Shown in pieces: positions 61,299-64,000 of a stretch of DNA of 64,000 nt (positions within the stretch are counted from its first letter, which is position 1; each line of letters starts with the position of its first letter). The notes beneath the pieces are model-generated. The model had not been told where the DNA came from. It did not search any database and was given only the letters and a program-made list of their open reading frames with translations. A program made the position numbers and the translations under genes. Source of the DNA: Deinococcus puniceus (GTDB taxonomy: Bacteria > Deinococcota > Deinococci > Deinococcales > Deinococcaceae); NCBI RefSeq assembly GCF_001644565.1, contig NZ_CP011387.1, forward strand, positions 1 to 64,000, given 5' to 3'.

Positions 61299-61817
61299 AT
61301 GAGAAAATCTGCCCTCCTGCTCTTGTGCGTTCCTTTGGCTCTGGCCGCCTGCGGGCCTCGCGGCATTCAAGCACCTGACGCCTACGATGTCAGCGGCAGC
61401 TTGGGTGGCAGTTGGGGCACCGATCCCCGCTTGCGCCTCGCTTTGGTCGGCGCGGGCTTTCCCGAAGTCGTGACCAACAACAGCAATCTGGCCCAAAACG
61501 TGGTCAGCACCGGCATCAATACTTGGAATTTTGGCGTGGATTTGCCCGACGTTCCCGGTGTGGCGGGCGTGTATCAGGTGGTCGTGTACAACGATGCCAA
61601 CAACAATGCCAGCCTTGATGCCAACGAAGCAGACCGCGTGGCCCGCAATCAGCAGTGGCTCATCTACAGTCAAGTCGGGGGCAACGTTCCGGCCACCCGC
61701 TTCACACCCGAAATGAATGTCTCGCAGGGCTGGAACCTGTACGACCAGCGCGTAGCGATCAGCACCAGCAACCCGCGCTCCGGCCAAAAAGTCACCGGGT
61801 ACGATCTGAGCCGCTGA
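61299..61817 (+). CDS. Lipoprotein with a canonical EF-hand-like loop
   Basis: 172-aa lipoprotein (lipobox LAAC, Cys 18). Mature part is beta-rich. At residues 99-110 it has a loop with acidic/Asn residues at positions 1, 3, 5, 9 and 12 and Ser at 7 (DANNNASLDANE), the EF-hand calcium-binding spacing. No flanking EF helices are obvious, so an extracellular calcium loop is more likely than a regulatory EF hand. TAAGCT (61287-61292) ends 6 nt before the ATG. Function unknown. Confidence 0.78.
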   Translation: MRKSALLLLCVPLALAACGPRGIQAPDAYDVSGSLGGSWGTDPRLRLALVGAGFPEVVTNNSNLAQNVVSTGINTWNFGVDLPDVPGVAGVYQVVVYNDANNNASLDANEADRVARNQQWLIYSQVGGNVPATRFTPEMNVSQGWNLYDQRVAISTSNPRSGQKVTGYDLSR

Positions 61818-61840
61818 GGGTGGTGGGTTAAACTCCCGGC

Positions 61841-62644
61841 ATGGCTTCAGACCCGTTGCACTTCTACTACGAACAGGATCGGGAGCATGAGCGGCTGTTA
61901 CGCGGCAGCAATCAATTGGAATTTACCCGCACCCTCGAACTGATGGTGCGGTTTTTGCCGCCTGCCCCCGCCCGGATTCTGGACATTGGCGGCGGCACCG
62001 GGCCGTATTCGCGCTGGCTGCTGAAGCGAGGTTATTCGGTGCAGTTGCTGGACGCCATGCCCAACCATATAGAACGGGCGCAACAAGACCCCGCACTGGC
62101 GGGTTTGGAATCGGCGGTGGTGGGCGACGCCCGCGCCTTGCCCTACGCGGCGGCTTCGGCAGACGCGGCGCTGTTGTTCGGGCCGGTGTATCACCTCACC
62201 GGGCGGGCAGACCGAGTGGCGGCCCTCAGGGAAGCGCGGCGCTGTGTTAGAGCGGGCGGAGTCGTGTTGGCCGCCGCGATTACCCGGACGGCCAGTGCCC
62301 TAGACGGCCTGCTGGCGGGCATGGACGCCGATCCACGCTTTGCCGCCATGCGGAACCACACCCTCACTACGGGCCTGCATTTGCCACCTGACCCGGCGCT
62401 AGGCTGGTTCACAGAGACGTATTTTCATAGCCCGGCAGAGTTGGTCGCCGAATTTCAGGACGCTGGATTGACGAATGTGGCCCTATACGCGGTGGAAGGA
62501 CTGGGCAACATCGTGCCGGAGTTTGATGTGTTGTGGGCCGACCCAGAACGGCGGGAGCGCCTCTTAGACTTGGTGCGGCGCACGGAAACAGACCCGCATC
62601 TGTGGGGTGTCAGCGCCCATCTGCTGGCCGTCGGGCAGGTGTAA
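61841..62644 (+). CDS. Class I SAM-dependent methyltransferase
   Basis: 267-aa methyltransferase. Motif I ILDIGGGTGPYSRWL, motif II around VQLLDAMPNHIE, post-I VVGDARALPYA, motif IV ALLFGPVYHLTGR. Substrate not predictable. TAAACT (61829-61834) ends 6 nt before the ATG. Follows the lipoprotein gene by 23 bp but has its own promoter. Confidence 0.9.
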   Translation: MASDPLHFYYEQDREHERLLRGSNQLEFTRTLELMVRFLPPAPARILDIGGGTGPYSRWLLKRGYSVQLLDAMPNHIERAQQDPALAGLESAVVGDARALPYAAASADAALLFGPVYHLTGRADRVAALREARRCVRAGGVVLAAAITRTASALDGLLAGMDADPRFAAMRNHTLTTGLHLPPDPALGWFTETYFHSPAELVAEFQDAGLTNVALYAVEGLGNIVPEFDVLWADPERRERLLDLVRRTETDPHLWGVSAHLLAVGQV

Positions 62645-62650
62645 TCGCGC

Positions 62651-63367
62651 CTACAGGTCCTGCGTCGTCGGGCGGATCAGCAGTTCATTGATCGCCACGT
62701 GCGCGGGCTGCTGGAGCGCGTACAGGATGGCGCGGGCCACATCGTCGTCTTGCAGGAATTCAGCGTTTTGTGGCTTGCGGCCTTCTGCCCAGAACGGCGT
62801 TTCGACCCGGCCCGGTTCGATGGTGGTCACGCGCACGCCCTCGGCACTCACTTCGCGGCGGATGCTTTCGCCCATGCCCGAAATCGCCCATTTGGTGGCG
62901 CTGTAGGGGCCGGGAGTAGCGACTCTTCCGGCCACAGACCCCACCAACAACAGGTGGCCCCGGCTGCCGATCAGGTGCGGCAACGTGGCGCGGGCGGTGA
63001 GGGCAGCCCCCAGCACATTGGTCAGGATCATGTCGCGCCATTCGTCGGGCGTGGGGTCGCCAGTGGCGTAACGGGGTGCGCCTGCCGTGAATCCTGCGTT
63101 GGCGAGGGCTGCGTCCAGCCGTCCAAAACGTTCCAACGTGGCCGCCACTGCCCGCTCTAGGTCGGGCCACTGGGTCACGTCGGCGCGGAGGGCGATGGCC
63201 TGTCCTTCGCCCAATTCTGCGGCCAACGCCTGCAATTTGTCCTCGCTGCGGGCCAAGAGCGCCACGCGCCAGCCTGCCTGCACCGCCTGCCGCGCTGTGG
63301 CCGCGCCGATGCCCGTACTCGCGCCCGTAATCAGAAGAACTTTGCCTGCCGAAGTGGTTGCTGTCAT
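62651..63367 (-). CDS. Short-chain dehydrogenase/reductase
   Basis: 238-aa classical SDR. TGASTGIGAATARQ nucleotide motif, LANAG (NAG), catalytic Ser in LLVGSVAGRV and YSATKWAISG (YxxxK). NADP preference is suggested by a basic residue after the first strand (LLARSEDK). Substrate unknown. TAGTCT ends 6 nt before the ATG on the minus strand (leaderless). Confidence 0.9.
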   Translation of the reverse strand: MTATTSAGKVLLITGASTGIGAATARQAVQAGWRVALLARSEDKLQALAAELGEGQAIALRADVTQWPDLERAVAATLERFGRLDAALANAGFTAGAPRYATGDPTPDEWRDMILTNVLGAALTARATLPHLIGSRGHLLLVGSVAGRVATPGPYSATKWAISGMGESIRREVSAEGVRVTTIEPGRVETPFWAEGRKPQNAEFLQDDDVARAILYALQQPAHVAINELLIRPTTQDL

Positions 63368-63398
63368 AGGCTGAGACTACTCCCCCACGCATGAAAGT

Positions 63399-64000
63399 TC
63401 ACAGATTCGCCTTAAAAAACGCCACGCTGCGCCGGAGGGCCACTTGCAAATTCTGGCTCAGGTTGTGGTTATCGCCCTCGTAGCGGTAGGCTTCCACGCC
63501 CTGCCCAGCAGCCCGCAAGTCGTCGGCCAAGGCTTTCTGAAACGAGTAGGGCACATCGGCGTCGTTGGTACCGTGATGCAGCTGAATGGGCCTGCCGTTC
63601 AGGTCGCGCAGCAGGGCATTGGGACTGAGTGCCCGCAGGTAGCGGCGGTTCAGGCGGTCTAGGGTGGGTTTTGGGCCAGTGGCGGGCGGGTTCCAGTCTG
63701 TCGCCAATACGTCATAGCCCGCGACTACGCCTGCCCACAGAGACGCGGCTTTCAGGCTTTTATCAACCAGCATGGCCCGCAGACTCAGTTGGCCGCCCAT
63801 AGAGTGGCCCCACAGCCCCAGCCGCGCCGGATTCACGCGCCTGTCGGCCTTGAGGCTGGCGGCGGCGTTCAGCACATCTACCGTGTAGCCGGGGTCGTTG
63901 TAGCCGCCGAGCGCCTCGCCCTCACTGCTGCCGTGCCCCCGGTAATCGCTCTTTAGGGTCACGAATCCGGCTCGGGCAAAGGCGTCTTGGTAGGCCACAT
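63399..64000 (-). CDS. Alpha/beta hydrolase (S9/acyl-peptide hydrolase-like), start outside window
   Basis: C-terminal part of a serine hydrolase. SDYRGHGSSEGE, nucleophile Ser in WGHSMGGQLSL and GTNDADVPYSFQKAL (Asp), His in GDNHNLSQNL form the triad. The ATG at 63998 is internal to the family pattern, so the gene continues past the right edge. Likely a secreted or cytoplasmic prolyl oligopeptidase-type peptidase or esterase. Confidence 0.88.
   Translation of the reverse strand, partial: VAYQDAFARAGFVTLKSDYRGHGSSEGEALGGYNDPGYTVDVLNAAASLKADRRVNPARLGLWGHSMGGQLSLRAMLVDKSLKAASLWAGVVAGYDVLATDWNPPATGPKPTLDRLNRRYLRALSPNALLRDLNGRPIQLHHGTNDADVPYSFQKALADDLRAAGQGVEAYRYEGDNHNLSQNLQVALRRSVAFFKANL

Overview
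The window is a GC-rich, densely coded chromosomal segment from a bacterium of the Deinococcus lineage. No single marker gene proves this. The inference rests on the clpP-clpX-lon block, an RNase J, an RNB-domain nuclease with an N-terminal helical/HTH-like region instead of the usual cold-shock domains, type IV pilus ATPases of the Thermus/Deinococcus type, and above all on promoter style. About twenty genes have a TANNNT -10 hexamer ending 5-7 nt before the start codon and no Shine-Dalgarno sequence, the leaderless arrangement known from Deinococcus. I annotate 58 protein genes, two of them cut by the window edges. I see no tRNA, rRNA, CRISPR array, prophage or intact insertion sequence.

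Layout. 1-3372: pilus ATPases PilB (5'-truncated) and PilT. 3473-5770: an AT-richer ABC export pair and a small membrane protein. 5881-12277 (minus): lon, clpX, clpP and RNase J. 12815-16374: a signalling operon of an OmpR-type regulator, a multi-PAS histidine kinase and an Rcp1-like single-domain regulator. 16627-23158: an acidic repeat protein with calcium-type loops, an HD protein, a DUF418 membrane protein, a YebC regulator, an amidohydrolase and a receiver-SARP-type regulator. 23288-28281: alaS and small metabolic genes. 28405-31627: a lipoprotein esterase, a rhodanese and SufE. 31769-33717: three adjacent minus-strand genes sharing a SHOCT-like helical hairpin (DUF2089 regulator plus LiaX/YvlB-like proteins). 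33925-43146: RNB nuclease, both late enzymes of agmatine-to-putrescine conversion (AguA, AguB), FabI and an M42 peptidase. 43326-46426: glpD-glpK. 46638-52545: small and metabolic genes, including a dienoyl-CoA isomerase/reductase pair, PBP4 and GalE. 52639-56949 (minus): a probable zinc operon of COG0523 GTPase, ZnuA/AztC-like binding protein, AztD-like propeller and YibE/F membrane protein, with a perfect palindrome over its promoter. 57121-64000: M20 dipeptidase, a Clp-N-only protein, RtcB, a lipoprotein, a methyltransferase, an SDR and a truncated hydrolase.

The intergenic DNA carries at least two families of roughly 60-110 bp palindromic repeats, a short AGACCCTTAGA-type word, one perfect 27-bp stem, two 15-bp tandem arrays, and a promoter-terminator pair that would yield a transcript of about 40 nt. 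The items most worth follow-up are the zinc operon and its operator, the SHOCT-domain triad, the tiny transcript and the 11-residue repeat protein.
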